From Corynespora cassiicola (lineage: Eukaryota > Ascomycota > Dothideomycetes > Pleosporales > Corynesporascaceae): a stretch of DNA of 64,000 nt. Under the pieces are notes generated by a model. That model was not told the origin of the DNA and searched no databases. It was given only the letters and a program-made list of their open reading frames with translations. A program made the position numbers and the translations under genes. The stretch's first letter is position 1, and every line of letters starts with the position of its first letter. Location of the stretch: the NCBI GenBank assembly GCA_022059125.1, contig JAEUWY010000002.1, positions 4,030,001 to 4,094,000 of the forward strand, given 5' to 3'. Positions 9,610 through 21,232 of this stretch are shown one piece after another.

Positions 9610-12600
9610 ATGGCCCAAGGCACCAAGGGCCCGGCCGCTCCAGCGGCTCCCCCCAATGGCGTCTCCACACCACCGCACCCGCCCGCGCCAGGCGGCGTCA
9701 ACCGCAAGAAGCAGAAGCGCCGCGAGAAGGAGGCCGCGAAGAAGGCCGCCGAGGCCATGAAGCAGCACGCAGCATCCCCCAGCAACGGCCTGCCGCCGCC
9801 GCCCACGCCCGCCAACCTCCAGACGCCCTCCTCCGCGGCCTCGCGCCAGCCCGCTCCGCAGTACGCAGATCCCGACCTGGACGAGCCGCCATACGACGAC
9901 GACGGCGACTTCTACTCAGACGACGACGACGGCGAGGGCGAGCACTACGACGACGAGGACCACCACCACCACCATCACCATCACCACCACCCATATGGCG
10001 CAAACGGCTCCTATCAGCCGGGCTACGCACACTCCCCGGGGGCGAGTACTGCGGGAAAGAAGTCGAAAAAGAAAAAGAAGGGCTCCTCGGCCAGCACCCA
10101 GCTCCCCTACAACCCTCCGCCGCCAGCGCGCGGCCACCCCGCCGCCCCGCCACCGCCCGCCTTGAACGCGTCACGCAAGTCCGGAGGCACCAAGAAGGAT
10201 CGCATATGGAACACGAGCAGCCAAGAGGAGCGGGAGCGCATCCGGGAGTTTTGGCTGTCGCTCGGCGAGGACGAACGCAAGTCGTTGGTCAAGATCGAGA
10301 AGGAGGCCGTGCTGCGCAAGATGAAGGAGCAGCAAAAGCACTCTTGCAGCTGCACCGTGTGCGGGCGCAAGCGAACAGCAATCGAGGAGGAGCTGGAAGT
10401 TCTGTATGATGCATACTACGAGGAACTCGAGCAGTACGCGAACCACCAGCAAGATGTCGGTGCACTGCTTCCACCTGCTAATTACGGACATGCATCCAGT
10501 GCGCCCCATGCCCGCCGCCTCATGTCGGCACACCACCCGCCGCCCGGCCACTACGACGACACCGACGATTTGTCCCACGGCGAAGAAGACGACGGCGACC
10601 AGGACTACTCGCAGAGTGAGATATCCTCCGAGGAAGACTACAGCGAGGAAGAGCCTAGCCTGCCGCCTCCTGAGACGCAAGACTTTTTGCAATTCGGCAG
10701 CAGTCTCCAGGTCAAAGGTGAGCACATCACGCGACACTGCTGCCCATGGGCGCGCACACTCACATGCTAACGTGCTGCAGGGGGTATTCTAACAGTAGCC
10801 GACGATTTGCTAAAGAATGACGGGAAAAAGTTTATCGAGATGATGGAGCAACTCGCGGAGCGGCGGATGCAACGCGAGGAAGAAGCGCAGTACTCCGCTC
10901 ACCCTAGCATGTACAGGTCCCACTCGTCCCACAACCACGGCCCGCCTCCAGAAGACGAAGACTTTGACGACGAGGAGGAAGACGAGGAAGGATACGAGGA
11001 TGGCGACTACGAAGAGGACGAGGAGGATGAGGATGTAAGTCACGAAGACCCATTCAGCATCATGAGGCGCAGTGTGACATGGCTAAAACGGAAATCCAAA
11101 CAGGACGCCATGACCGAGGAGCAGCGGATGGAAGAAGGGCGGCGGATGTTCCAGATATTCGCCGCACGCATGTTTGAGCAGCGAGTGCTACAAGCATATC
11201 GAGAAAAGGTGGCCGCAGAGCGTCAGCAGAGGCTACTAGAAGAGCTAGCGGAAGAAGATGACAAGAAGGAGGCCAAAGAGGCAAAAAAGGCCAAAGAGGC
11301 CCAGAAGCGCAAGGAAAAGAAGGAGAAGCAGAAGCAGGCCAAAGCCGAGGAAAAGGCACGCAAAGAAGCAGAGCAGGCCGCAAAAGAAGCCGAAGCCAGG
11401 GTAGCCGAGGAGAAGCGACTGGAGGAACAGCGGAAAAAGAAGGAGGAGCAGCGCAAGAAGAAAGAGGCGGAGCGCAAGGCCCAGGAGGAAGAAAAGGCAC
11501 GCAAAGAAGCCGAGCGCCTCAAACGCCAGCACGAGGAGCGCGAACGCCAGCAAGAAGCCGAGCGCAAGGCCCGAGAGCAAAAGGCCCAGGAGAAAAAGGC
11601 ACGGGACGAGGCCAAGCGGAAGGAGCGCGAGGAGCGCGAGGCACGGGAGAAGGAGGCGCGTGAGAAAAAGGCCCACGATGACAGGGAGCGCCAGAAAAAG
11701 GCTGAATACGAGCGTGCGCGCAAGGAGGAGGCGGGTGCTGGAGCTTCTTCGAAGAAGGGCGTTCAGCCTGTGACTGTGGCCCTGCCACCGCAGTTGTTGA
11801 AGCAGTCTTCTTCGACGGGATTCCCTTCGCCGCATGTAACGCCTGCTATCCCCAAAGCACCCACGCCGAACCGTCCACGCCAGAGCTCCCAGCAGGGTTC
11901 GCATGGATCCTCGCCCAAGACGCCTCAAGTCGCCCCAGGAACTAGCAAGTCAATGTCGCCGACCTCACAAATGCAAAACCCGATTGTGCCCAAGTCGATC
12001 TTGACAAAGCCTCCAACCTCGCAGCAACCTGCACCGATCCACCATGCGCAGCCAACATCGCCAATGCCCCCGTTGGGTCCGCCGCCCGGAATGCAAGGCC
12101 CTCCCGGAATGGGAATGAATATGCCGCCAGGCTTGAACGGGTTCCCTCACGCGCAGAGCTCGATGCTGCCAGGCATGATGGGCCCGCGCCACAACATGCC
12201 CATATTCCCGCCGCAGCCTGGATCTCAGAATTTCCGGCCGTTCCCTCCGCCAGGAATGCATGCTCCTGGTCCCATGCCAGTTGGCCGTGGGTTCCCCATG
12301 GAAGGGCCTCCGGGCTTTGGGCCGATGCCTGGCTTTGGAACACCAACCCAGCTGCCCGGGTTCGGCATGGGCATGCCTACCCACTCCCGACAGACCTCTG
12401 GCTCATTCGACAAGCCCACGGGCGATGCCCCGCTCGCTGCCCCCCAGGCTCAGCCGATACAGCGCCCGGCACCTATACAGCGGCCGTCCAGCGTCAAACC
12501 TCACGACGAGCACAAACGACATCCGGGCTCAGATATCGACGATCTCGCAAACCACCTAGGTAGCAAGGCTCTCTTGGACGACGAGGAGGATACGCCTGAG

Positions 12601-13242
12601 TTTCCAGCAGAGGCGTCGCGCCGCACCAGCTTGCAGCAGCACGGCTCGATGCGTGGTGCTCCACTTGGATTTGGCTTCCCCGAGGGGCCTGGACAGGCAC
12701 GGGCTGACTCGTATGCGCCGTTCGGGGGGTCGAGCAATGCTGGCAGTGTGTGGGGGACTCCGCCCATGCCCTTTCCCATGGCGGGTGCTCCAGGCTGGGG
12801 AAATTCGCCTACTTCGAGCTTGTTCAACAACAACCCCTTTGCTGTGATTGGTGCTCCGAAGCAGGGTGAACCCCGGCTGGTGTGGATTCGACGCATGCTA
12901 TGCGCGGCTTGCAAGACGCTGGCATCTCGACAAGCCACTACGGATGGGTTTGTGGACGCAGCCGAGCTGCACCACCAAGTCGAATCGATGCGGGTGCCTT
13001 CGGAACCGTCTATTTCGCCGCAAGAGCTTCGAGATGCTTGTGATCTCCTTCCCGACCTTTCCAACGGTGGTGGAGACCTCGAATACAAGGAGAGCTCTGG
13101 TCGCCTGTCTCACATCAGATATGTCGAGTCTGGAGGACCAGCGCCTACTCTTGGTGAGATTGGCAGTCCTGTTCCTGGACACAGTGTCCCTGTCAGTGGA
13201 TTTGGTGCTCGACCTTTCCCGGGCCTTGGTCAGGCTTTCTGA
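9610..13242 (+). CDS. nst1: Nst1 stress response protein
   Basis: Two exons, 9610-10717 and 10781-13242; the 63-nt intron has a GTGAGC donor, a GCTAAC branch site and a GCAG acceptor. The product is 1,189 residues. Nst1 is a fungal cytoplasmic protein first defined as a negative affector of salt tolerance that interacts with the splicing factor Msl1; its biochemical role is unclear. Order of regions: basic [19 protein letters not shown]; acidic stretch with a run of ten His at residues 118-127; conserved core [19 protein letters not shown] with the CSCTVCGRK cysteine cluster; [20 protein letters not shown] just after the splice. A very long charged single-helix/coiled-coil segment (K/E/R/A repeats) follows, then a Pro/Met/Gly-rich tail with MPPGLNG-type repeats, and a conserved C-terminal domain ([17 protein letters not shown]). 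Upstream in-frame codons are non-ATG, so 9610 is the start. Confidence 0.9.
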
Positions 13243-14166
13243 GGCGAATACGTCTCTTGGACGCCCATTATGCGTCCCGAAATATGTTTCCTTGTTCTGG
13301 CATGGTTTATGAGAAGGTCTACGGACCCCTCGACTCTTTTCCTCGGTATTGTTTTGGTAGATGTACTGCCTGGACTGTGCTCTAGGCGGCTGCTGTGCTC
13401 CTGAATGAGGAGCAAGGCAAAATGAACTACTTCCTGTGGACATGATTCATGACCGTGATTGAATACTGACGATGGCCTACGGCTAGCCTTGTTCCGTGTC
13501 CAGCGCGAGGGCGTGGGCAAGGTAGGAATCCATTAGGTCAACGCCACGGGGCCCTTGGCCTTTGAAAATTTAAGCTTTCTAGTAGCACTGTAGTAGCACC
13601 ACTAAGACCCTGAACCGCATCTACTACGCTACGAACGTCATTGGGCCTCTAATTCCCTCAAATCATACAGACTACCCCTCTGAAAATCCGGATGCAACCC
13701 ACCAGCACAGCCGCCTCGCTGGAGACAACGAGCGGTGAACATGCGCCAGCGGTTCGCGCTGCGATTGGTGGACGCCGAGCTGCCCCGGTCAAGCTCCCCT
13801 CAACCGCAGCCTCGCACACAACGCTAGAAGCTGAGAATTTGGGTGAATGGCGGTCGCATGTAAATTTATGGCTGGTCAAGAGTGAGCTGAAGTGCTCGAT
13901 TCCAGCCGGCCAGGCACGTCAGCGCGTGGCGTTGGCGAAAGCGGAAAGGCGCGTGGCATCGGCTCACCTCAGCCCTATTCGCATCCTGGTTGGAGGGGTG
14001 CGGCTCTACTTCGTGCAGGTACAACAACACCCGTCCCCGCCGCAGGCTCAGCCTTCTTCCACCAGCTCCACTCCCGCCATATAGACTTCTTTTCGTGCCA
14101 CCTGTATTCCCTCCTCATCTTTTACTTGCCCCCTTTGCATTGCAAATTCTTGCACCCACCTGCACC
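13243..14166. promoter_or_regulatory. Intergenic, NST1 to phosphoacetylglucosamine mutase
   Basis: 924 bases. The half next to the downstream start is pyrimidine-rich (CT tracts at about 14030-14160), as is usual just upstream of fungal transcription starts. A 130-codon open frame at 13692-14084 has no family resemblance and is not called. No repeats or RNA genes were seen. Confidence 0.5.
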
Positions 14167-16054
14167 ATGTCGGACCCCATTGCCGAAGTAGCTCAGAAGC
14201 ACCCCGCGCCTGAGGGCCTTGTTTACACGTACGGCACAGCAGGTGTAAGTGGAGGAGCATATAGTGCCTGGTGATTCGAGCTAACAATCTGCGTGCAGTT
14301 CCGTACAAAGGCGTAAGAATGCCCCTCCACCCCTCCCATCCACAGCCTCTTCGCCTCTGACCCGCTCAGTGAGGTGCTCGACTCGGTCCTGACCCGTGTC
14401 GGTCTCATCGCTGCCCTCCGCTCTCGTGCCTTGAAAGGAAAATGGGTCGGAGTCATGATTACCGCGTCCCACAACCCGCCCGAGGATAATGGTGTAAAGC
14501 TCGTGGAGCCGCTGGTGAGTTTCCGTCGCCCAGTTTGACATGGGGTGCTAATACAATGGCAGGGCAACATGCTCGAGGTAAGCTTCGACAACCCGCATCG
14601 TTTTAACCGTGAGAACTCTTGCTTACAAAAGCTAGGAAGAGTGGGAGGGTATCAGTACCGAAATGGCCAACAAGGCCACCCCCGAGGACGTCTCCAAGTA
14701 CTACCAAGACATTGCCGCCAAGTACAATATTGATCTTAACACTCCATCCCGCGTCGTGGTTGCTAGGGATACTAGGGCTTCCGGTGCCCGGCTGCTTGGT
14801 TGTCTCCTCGACGGCCTCAAAGCTGCTGGCGCTGAGCCCAAGGACTACGGCTTCTTGACAACCCCGCAGCTGCACTACATGGTGCGATGCCTGAACACCC
14901 AGGGCACCAAGGACGCATACGGAGAGCCCACCGAGCAGGGCTACTATGAGAAATTCGGCGCTGCCTTCAAAACGGCCCTCCGCGGAAAGAAGCCTAATGG
15001 CAGCTTGACAGTCGACGGCGCCAATGGTGTCGGCGGTCCCAAACTGACTGAGCTAATCAAGTACCTGCCACCCAAGGAAGAAGGACTCGAAATTTTCGTC
15101 GTCAACGACAACGTCATCAAGCCAGAGAGCTTGAATGTAGACGTAGGTCATTTCAGCAGAGCTTTGATTCTTTTTTCTCTAACTGCATTGCAGTGCGGCG
15201 CCGACTACGTCAAGACAAATCAGCGTGCTCCTCCATCCTCCAAGGTCGGACCTAACGACCGTTGCTGCTCCCTCGACGGAGATGCCGACCGCGTCGTCTA
15301 CTACTTCAAGGACGAGAACAACGTGTTCCGCCTTCTTGATGGCGACAGGATCGCCACGCTTGTCGCCTCGTTCCTCGGTGATCTTGTCCGCCAGTCTGGC
15401 TTGGCTGACTCGATCAAGATTGGTGTGGTGCAAACTGCCTATGCCAACGGCGCGGCTACCAACTACGTCGAGCAGCACCTGAAGCTCAAGGTCGACTGCA
15501 CCCCTACTGGTGTCAAGTACCTTCACCACGCTGCCGAGAAGCTCGACGTTGGCGTTTACTTCGAGGCCAATGGCCACGGCACCGTCATCTTTTCGCCCGA
15601 CACTCTCGACACCATTGCCAAGCACGAGCCCAAGTCGCCTGGCCAAAAGGAGGCGCTCGATGTCCTGCGCGCGTGCATCAACCTGATCAACCAGGCCGTC
15701 GGCGATGCGCTTTCAGACTTGCTCCTTGTCGAGGTCGTCCTCGCACACAAGAACTGGGGCCCCCAGGAGTGGCTTTCGACCTACACCGACCTGCCCAACC
15801 GCCTCTCCAAGGTCATTGTCAACGACCGCAAGATCTTCAAGACTACCAATGCCGAGCGCCACCTGGTCAGCCCCGACGGCGTTCAGAAGCAGATCGATGC
15901 AGAAGTGCAAAAAGTCCGCCAGGGCCGATCTTTCGCCCGTGCGAGCGGAACTGAGGACGCCGTCCGAGTCTACGCTGAGGCGGCCACCAAGGCCGAGGCC
16001 GAAGATCTCGCCCGAAAGGTGTCAGATATCGTCAAGGCTGCTGGATCTGCGTAA
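14167..16054 (+). CDS. pcm1: Phosphoacetylglucosamine mutase (AGM1/Pcm1)
   Basis: Six exons: 14167-14244, 14299-14312, 14370-14514, 14563-14577, 14636-15142 and 15194-16054; 539 residues, the normal family length. The enzyme interconverts GlcNAc-6-P and GlcNAc-1-P on the route to UDP-GlcNAc, hence chitin, N-glycans and GPI anchors. The active-site loop is TASHNPPEDNG with the phosphoserine at Ser64. The Mg-binding loop is D281-G-D-A-D-R and the C-terminal phosphate loop is RASGTEDAVRVY. The second and fourth exons are microexons of 14 and 15 nt. I chose the acceptor at 14369 because it restores the family sequence FRTKAEVLDSVL. Intron 5 (51 nt) is in frame and stop-free, so an ORF-only model would wrongly include 17 residues. 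Confidence 0.93.
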
Positions 16055-17702
16055 GAGAGGAGAGACAAATTCAATCCCCGCAGCATACATGATGATGGGA
16101 TGACATGATGATAGATAAAAGTTTTGTTTACCTGCACCGTCGCGCCTCCCATTTGTGACTAGCGTGCCAAGCCAGCGCTGTTTTGCTCACGGCTCTCCAG
16201 GGCTCACTGCTGTCAACAGGCTCTTCCTCCCACCTTCACTTTACAAGACACCTCACTCACACTCCAGCTGTTGCTCAGGTATGTTCGCGATTGCTTCTTC
16301 GCTTCTCTTTACCGTTGCCGTGATGACATGGAGTTTGGCGGTGTAACAGCCGTCGAGCTTCGCAGATACTACTGACGAGAACCGGGGAGCTTTCCTCTGG
16401 TCCTCCCATGCTGGACAAAACAAAACTGAGCCCACAGTCTACATCCACACACATGTTTGAAATTCTTCGTGTTCAAAGACGCTGACCTGCTCACAGCCCA
16501 GTACCCCAGGCTTGGCAGAGGCCCACTGGACCGCGAACACAGACGCGGCAGAAAATTATGTAGCTTCTAGCGAGAACACGATGCCTAGTTCATAGTCAAT
16601 ACGAATCAACTCCACGTGCAGCTTCAGGCGTCCTCCCACCAGTGACCGGGTCACACGACCCCCTGATCCCGAGAACGCGCCTCTCCCGCATTCGATATTT
16701 GCACGGTCAGGAGCAGCAGTCACGAACAATTGTAGAAGGATTACACAACACCATGATAAAGACCGGGGTCCCACGACTGCATTGCGCGCTCCAACTCCAT
16801 GGCTAGGTCGGCAATTTGCAGCGCAAAAAGGTGAAGCTGACGCCGCTCCGTGGGCTTTTCGAGGCGTCGCGTCCAATCATCACCTGCGCCCGCGGCAAGT
16901 CTCGAGCGCGAGCGTTTGAACACGCTGATGTGCCTGAAACACGACCCGACAGGGTGCAGCTCGGGGGCACGGGGTGATGACGAATGGCCCTCTCTGCTAG
17001 CCGGATATTTGCGCAAGACAACTCCGTACGACACCAAGTGCGCTCGTTCGCCTCTCCGTGGCAAGGCTGTAAGTGCGCGCGGCAGGGCAATGGGTAGCAG
17101 GACTCGGCGGCGGGGGCATCCACAGCCTGGGTAGCGTGGCCGTTGGCAGCTGTGAAGATCGTGCTTGTCTTGCCTTTTCAGGGAGCGATCGCTGCAGAAA
17201 CGATGCAGAGGGCCAGAGTCGCGACCGAGCTGGCCAAAAATATCCCAATTTTCCCGCCAGCCGTGCTAACGGCGTCGCGCCGCCGGCACGCAGGGCGAAT
17301 AGGAGACCCCATGCCCCTTGTTCTGGCCAGGATTGCCCCGTGCGTCATCCGACAAGGGCGGCTTTTCGGTCCCAACGGAAGGACGCTACTTGACAATCTG
17401 GACAATCCTCAGACCCTCTTTATCACGCCCGCGCTCGCTCCTAGCACGCTTGTTTGCCCTCTGTCACTCGTGTTTCATTGTCTGTCTTTCTATCCCTTTG
17501 TAATAATACGCTGGGGAGTCGGCCCAAAGCGCGCCGTTGTTTATTGACTAGACAGCGTGCCACCAAGGAGCAATAGCATGTACCAGTAGCTTCACGCGCC
17601 CCTCGTTTTCCACACCGTGAAGGCGTTGCACAACATCGACAACCCCATTTCACCAAGTCACTCGCTCCCCTCCTCCCTCATTACCAAACTATTTATTTCA
17701 GC
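16055..17702. other. Long intergenic region before CSC1
   Basis: 1.65 kb holding the pcm1 3' end and the promoter and leader of the next gene. Open frames of 60-134 codons on both strands show no recognisable motif and differ from the neighbouring coding style. I see no repeat, tRNA or transposon feature. A non-coding RNA or an unusual small gene cannot be excluded from sequence alone. Confidence 0.4.
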
Positions 17703-20660
17703 ATGGCGGACGAGAGCATTGAGGATAAGCTTTTGAACCTCCTGTCGGATCCGTTCGGAGGTCAGGTACGTTGGTCGATCGTGTAGGTCTGCATGCGCAC
17801 GCACTCACATTGGACAGCTCGCCAACAGCGCCGTTGTCACGGCTGTTCTCACATCTTTCGCCATAACCGGAGTAATTATTCTCGCATTCTGCTTGATCCG
17901 CCCCTTCAACACCATCGTTTACGCCCCACGTCTACGCCATGCCGACGATAAACACAAACCCCCACCGATCGGCAAAGGCATGCTTGCCTGGACGCAGCCA
18001 GTATTCAAAACCAATGAGGAGCAGAATATCGATCGGATCGGCATGGATGCAACTGTATTTCTACGTGTCGCTCGCATGTGTCGCAACATGTTTGCCATCC
18101 TGGCTGTCATCGGCTGCGGCATCGTGATACCCGTCAACTACGTCAATTCGAGCAAGAACCCAGACATATCGAAGGATGCCATTCTGATGATGACGCCGAA
18201 GAATCTTGGTGGAGAGGTCTACTGGACCTTTATTGCCGTAGCCTACATTTTCAATGTGATTGTGTGCGGGTTCCTCTGGTGGAATTATAGGGCCATCCAC
18301 AGGCTGCGGAGACAGTACATGGACAGTCCAGAGTACCAGAACAGCCTGTACGCTAGGACTTTGATGGTAAGAGTATCTTGAAGCGCATCATTTCATACAC
18401 TGACAATGGTAGATTACCGACATCTCTAGGAACCTGCGCAGCGATCAAGGCTTGGTCGAAATCACAGACAGTCTGCGAACAACGCCCGAAGTCCCAAAGC
18501 CATCCATCGGCAGGAACGTAAAAGATATTCCCGACATGATTGAAGAGCACAAGCTAGCCGTCGAGGACCTCGAGGCGGTTCTCAGCAAGTATCTCAAGAA
18601 CCCAAACAAACTGCCATCGGAAAGACCGCTTTGCCGGCCGTCCAAAAAGGACCCCGAATACGTGAACAAGGAAGAAAAGGTGGACGCTATCACCTACCTC
18701 ACTGCGCGCATCGAGCGACTGGAAGAGCAGATCAAGGCGACCCGCATGTCCGTCGACAAGAGAGATGCAATGTCATACGGCTTTGCCAGCTACGAGACGA
18801 TTGAGTCGGCTCACACTGTTGCGTTTTCGGCCAGAGGCAAACACCCCAAGGGAGCCACGGTGCAACTCGCTCCCAGACCAAAGGACATCATCTGGAAGAA
18901 CCTCTCCCTCACTCCTAAACAGCGACGGTGGAAGCGTTTCGTCAACAACCTCTGGGTCGCGCTTCTCACCATGCTCTACTTCATCCCCAACGCCCTCATC
19001 GCCGTCTTCATCGCCCAATTGAAAAACATTGGCTATCTCTGGACCGAATTTCAGGTTGAGATGACCAAGAATCCCAACTTTTGGGGTGTTGTCCAGGGTC
19101 TGTTGGCACCAGCTCTAACGTCCCTCTTCTACTTTCTCCTTCCCATCATTTTCCGTCGGCTCTCAATCAACGCTGGTGACCTCTCCAAGACGTCTCGTGA
19201 GCGCCATGTCATCCACGGTCTATATTCATTCTTTGTGATCAACAACCTCATCATCTTTTCGCTCTTCGGTGCCATTTTCAGCTTGGTCTTGTCGACAATT
19301 AGCGTTGCCAAGGAGGGAGGCAGGAGCTTCGAGCAAGTGATTGAGGCAATTCATCCTTTCCAAACGGTCATGATAGCTCTTTGCGACAATTCTCCATACT
19401 GGGTAACCTGGCTTGTGCAACGAAACTTGGGTGCTGCCATCGATCTCGCGCAGCTCGTCAACCTTGCATGGGGATCCTTCTCTCGCAAGTTCTTGAACCC
19501 TACTCCCCGCGAGCTCATCAACCGAACTGCTCCTCCGCCATTCGACTATGCGAGCTACTACAACTACTTCCTCTTCTATTCAACCGTAGCCATGTGCTTC
19601 GCAACGATTCAGCCCATCACGCTGCCCGTTGTCGCCGTCTACTTTACCATCGATGCGTGGATGAAGAAGTACCTTCTGATGTAAGTCATGTACAATCGCT
19701 CGAGCCAACCCATCTAATATTCCCAGGTATGTTTTCTGTACAAAGAACGAATCGGGCGGTCTCTTCTGGCGTGTCGTTTACAACCGTTTCCTCGTGGGGC
19801 TGCTGCTCTCCAACTGCATCGTTGCGCTCATGGTCACGGCCAAGGGCAATCGCCCTTATTTCATGTTGGCCTGCATGGCTCCGGCGCCAATCTTGCTCCT
19901 CGGCTTCAAGTTTTACTGCAAGAGTGCCTTTGACAACTCGATCAAGTACTACACCAAAGGCAACATTCAAAAGGGCGCCGAAGCCCAGACCCCGATTGAC
20001 AAGGAAGCCCGACGACGTGACCGCGTTGCCGTTCGCTTTGGCCACCCAGCGCTATACCAGAAGCTGACGGTGCCCATGGTCCACGAAAAGTCGAAACACC
20101 TCCTTCCTGAGCTTTACCGGGGCAGGCTTGACGGCGACCTTGGCGGCGACGCAGGTTTCAGTGACATTTATATGAAGCGAATGAGCAAAGAGAACCCTGG
20201 TAAGGCCGCTGGAGGCAGTGGTCCCTTTGAGTTTGTCTCGGAGAACAACATGGATTTCGAAAACTACAAGAACCGGCCGGAATTCAGCGACGAGCACGGC
20301 GGCGAAGGCTCCATCTACGGCGGCTCCGTCGGCCGTCCCGATACGCCGAATTCAGTGTTCGAACAGCGCGGTCGCCCGTCGACGCGAGACTCGGACCGTA
20401 CCTTTTCTCCTGACGAGAACGGCGTAACGTATCCAGCAGGCTATCACCACACGCCATCACAGCTCCGCGAGTACAGCCCCAGCCCTGACCGTCATGGCTT
20501 CAGCAGAGTAGAAAGCAACCAAAGCAACCCATATCAAACCAGGGACCAGGCGGGTCTCCTCGGCAGCGCAGCACCCATGGGCCACCAGCCCCCATCACAA
20601 AGCTTCACGCCGTATAGCCCCGAGCGTGACGGCCAGACGGGATACTTTCAGCATCGCTAG
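17703..20660 (+). CDS. Csc1/TMEM63-type calcium-permeable stress-gated cation channel
   Basis: Four exons: 17703-17765, 17818-18366, 18413-19680 and 19727-20660; 937 residues. The OSCA/TMEM63/Csc1 family (DUF221) forms plasma-membrane channels opened by osmotic or mechanical stress. Visible parts in order: a first TM segment (AVVTAVLTSFAITGVIILAF) followed by RPFNTIVYAPRLRHADDKH; two further N-terminal TM helices; a large cytosolic domain with TRIERLEEQIK; then the channel-forming C-terminal helices (LLTMLYFIPNALIAVFIAQL, ALTSLFYFLLPIIFRRLS and following). After the last helices comes a hydrophilic Ser/Pro-rich tail with SPSPDRHGFSRV, probably a regulatory tail. All splice junctions join in phase. 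Convergent with the next gene. Confidence 0.9.
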
Positions 20661-21232
20661 AACGCAGCACATTGAGACGAATTTCATTTAATACTCATCA
20701 CATCATCCCGTAAGTCTGCAGCGAGACTAGACCAAGACTCGGGCATTTGAACCGGCGTTACACTCCTTTTTTTCATTTGTGCAGCGATTTAATCGAACGA
20801 TGGGCGGACGGATATTTGGAGGGCTTCTATTGGCATGAAGGATGGATGTTTCAGATGGGGAATGTTAGATACCAGTCCATTTCTGTGAACCATGGGCCCT
20901 TCAGTGGCCCTGGGCACCGCATCTTACAAGATGCGAATCTATGGCCAAGACGCGTTGCGCCATGGATTCAACGAGACTGCAGCGTTGGATGTAATGTCAT
21001 GAGTGATGTGATGGGACTGGGCGGGACCCTGTTGGTCCGTCTGGAAGAGGCGGGGTCGGAGTTAAGCTGAGCGGACGAGTGCGGCGTTGGATCACGAGGT
21101 CCGGTCAAGGACTACCTACCTAGGTATGTGCTTTGGTAGGATCGGGATAGGCACTAGGATGTGGAACATCAACACAGGTCGTACTTTGACCGATGAAGTG
21201 TAATTTGACATTGTATCATGGTCCAAGTCCGC
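20661..21232. other. Convergent 3' region with TACCTAGGTA palindrome
   Basis: 572 bases between two stop codons. It contains the 10-bp palindrome TACCTAGGTA at 21117-21126 inside a longer CTACCTACCTAGGTATG string. The same palindrome appears again at 28945-28954. No gene was seen. Confidence 0.5.

Noticed and set aside
9369..10409. 346-codon ORF overlapping NST1 in another frame
   Set aside because: Arg/Pro-rich shadow; the NST1 frame carries the conserved core.
13692..14084. 130-codon ORF upstream of phosphoacetylglucosamine mutase
   Set aside because: No family-like features and located in a promoter with CT tracts.
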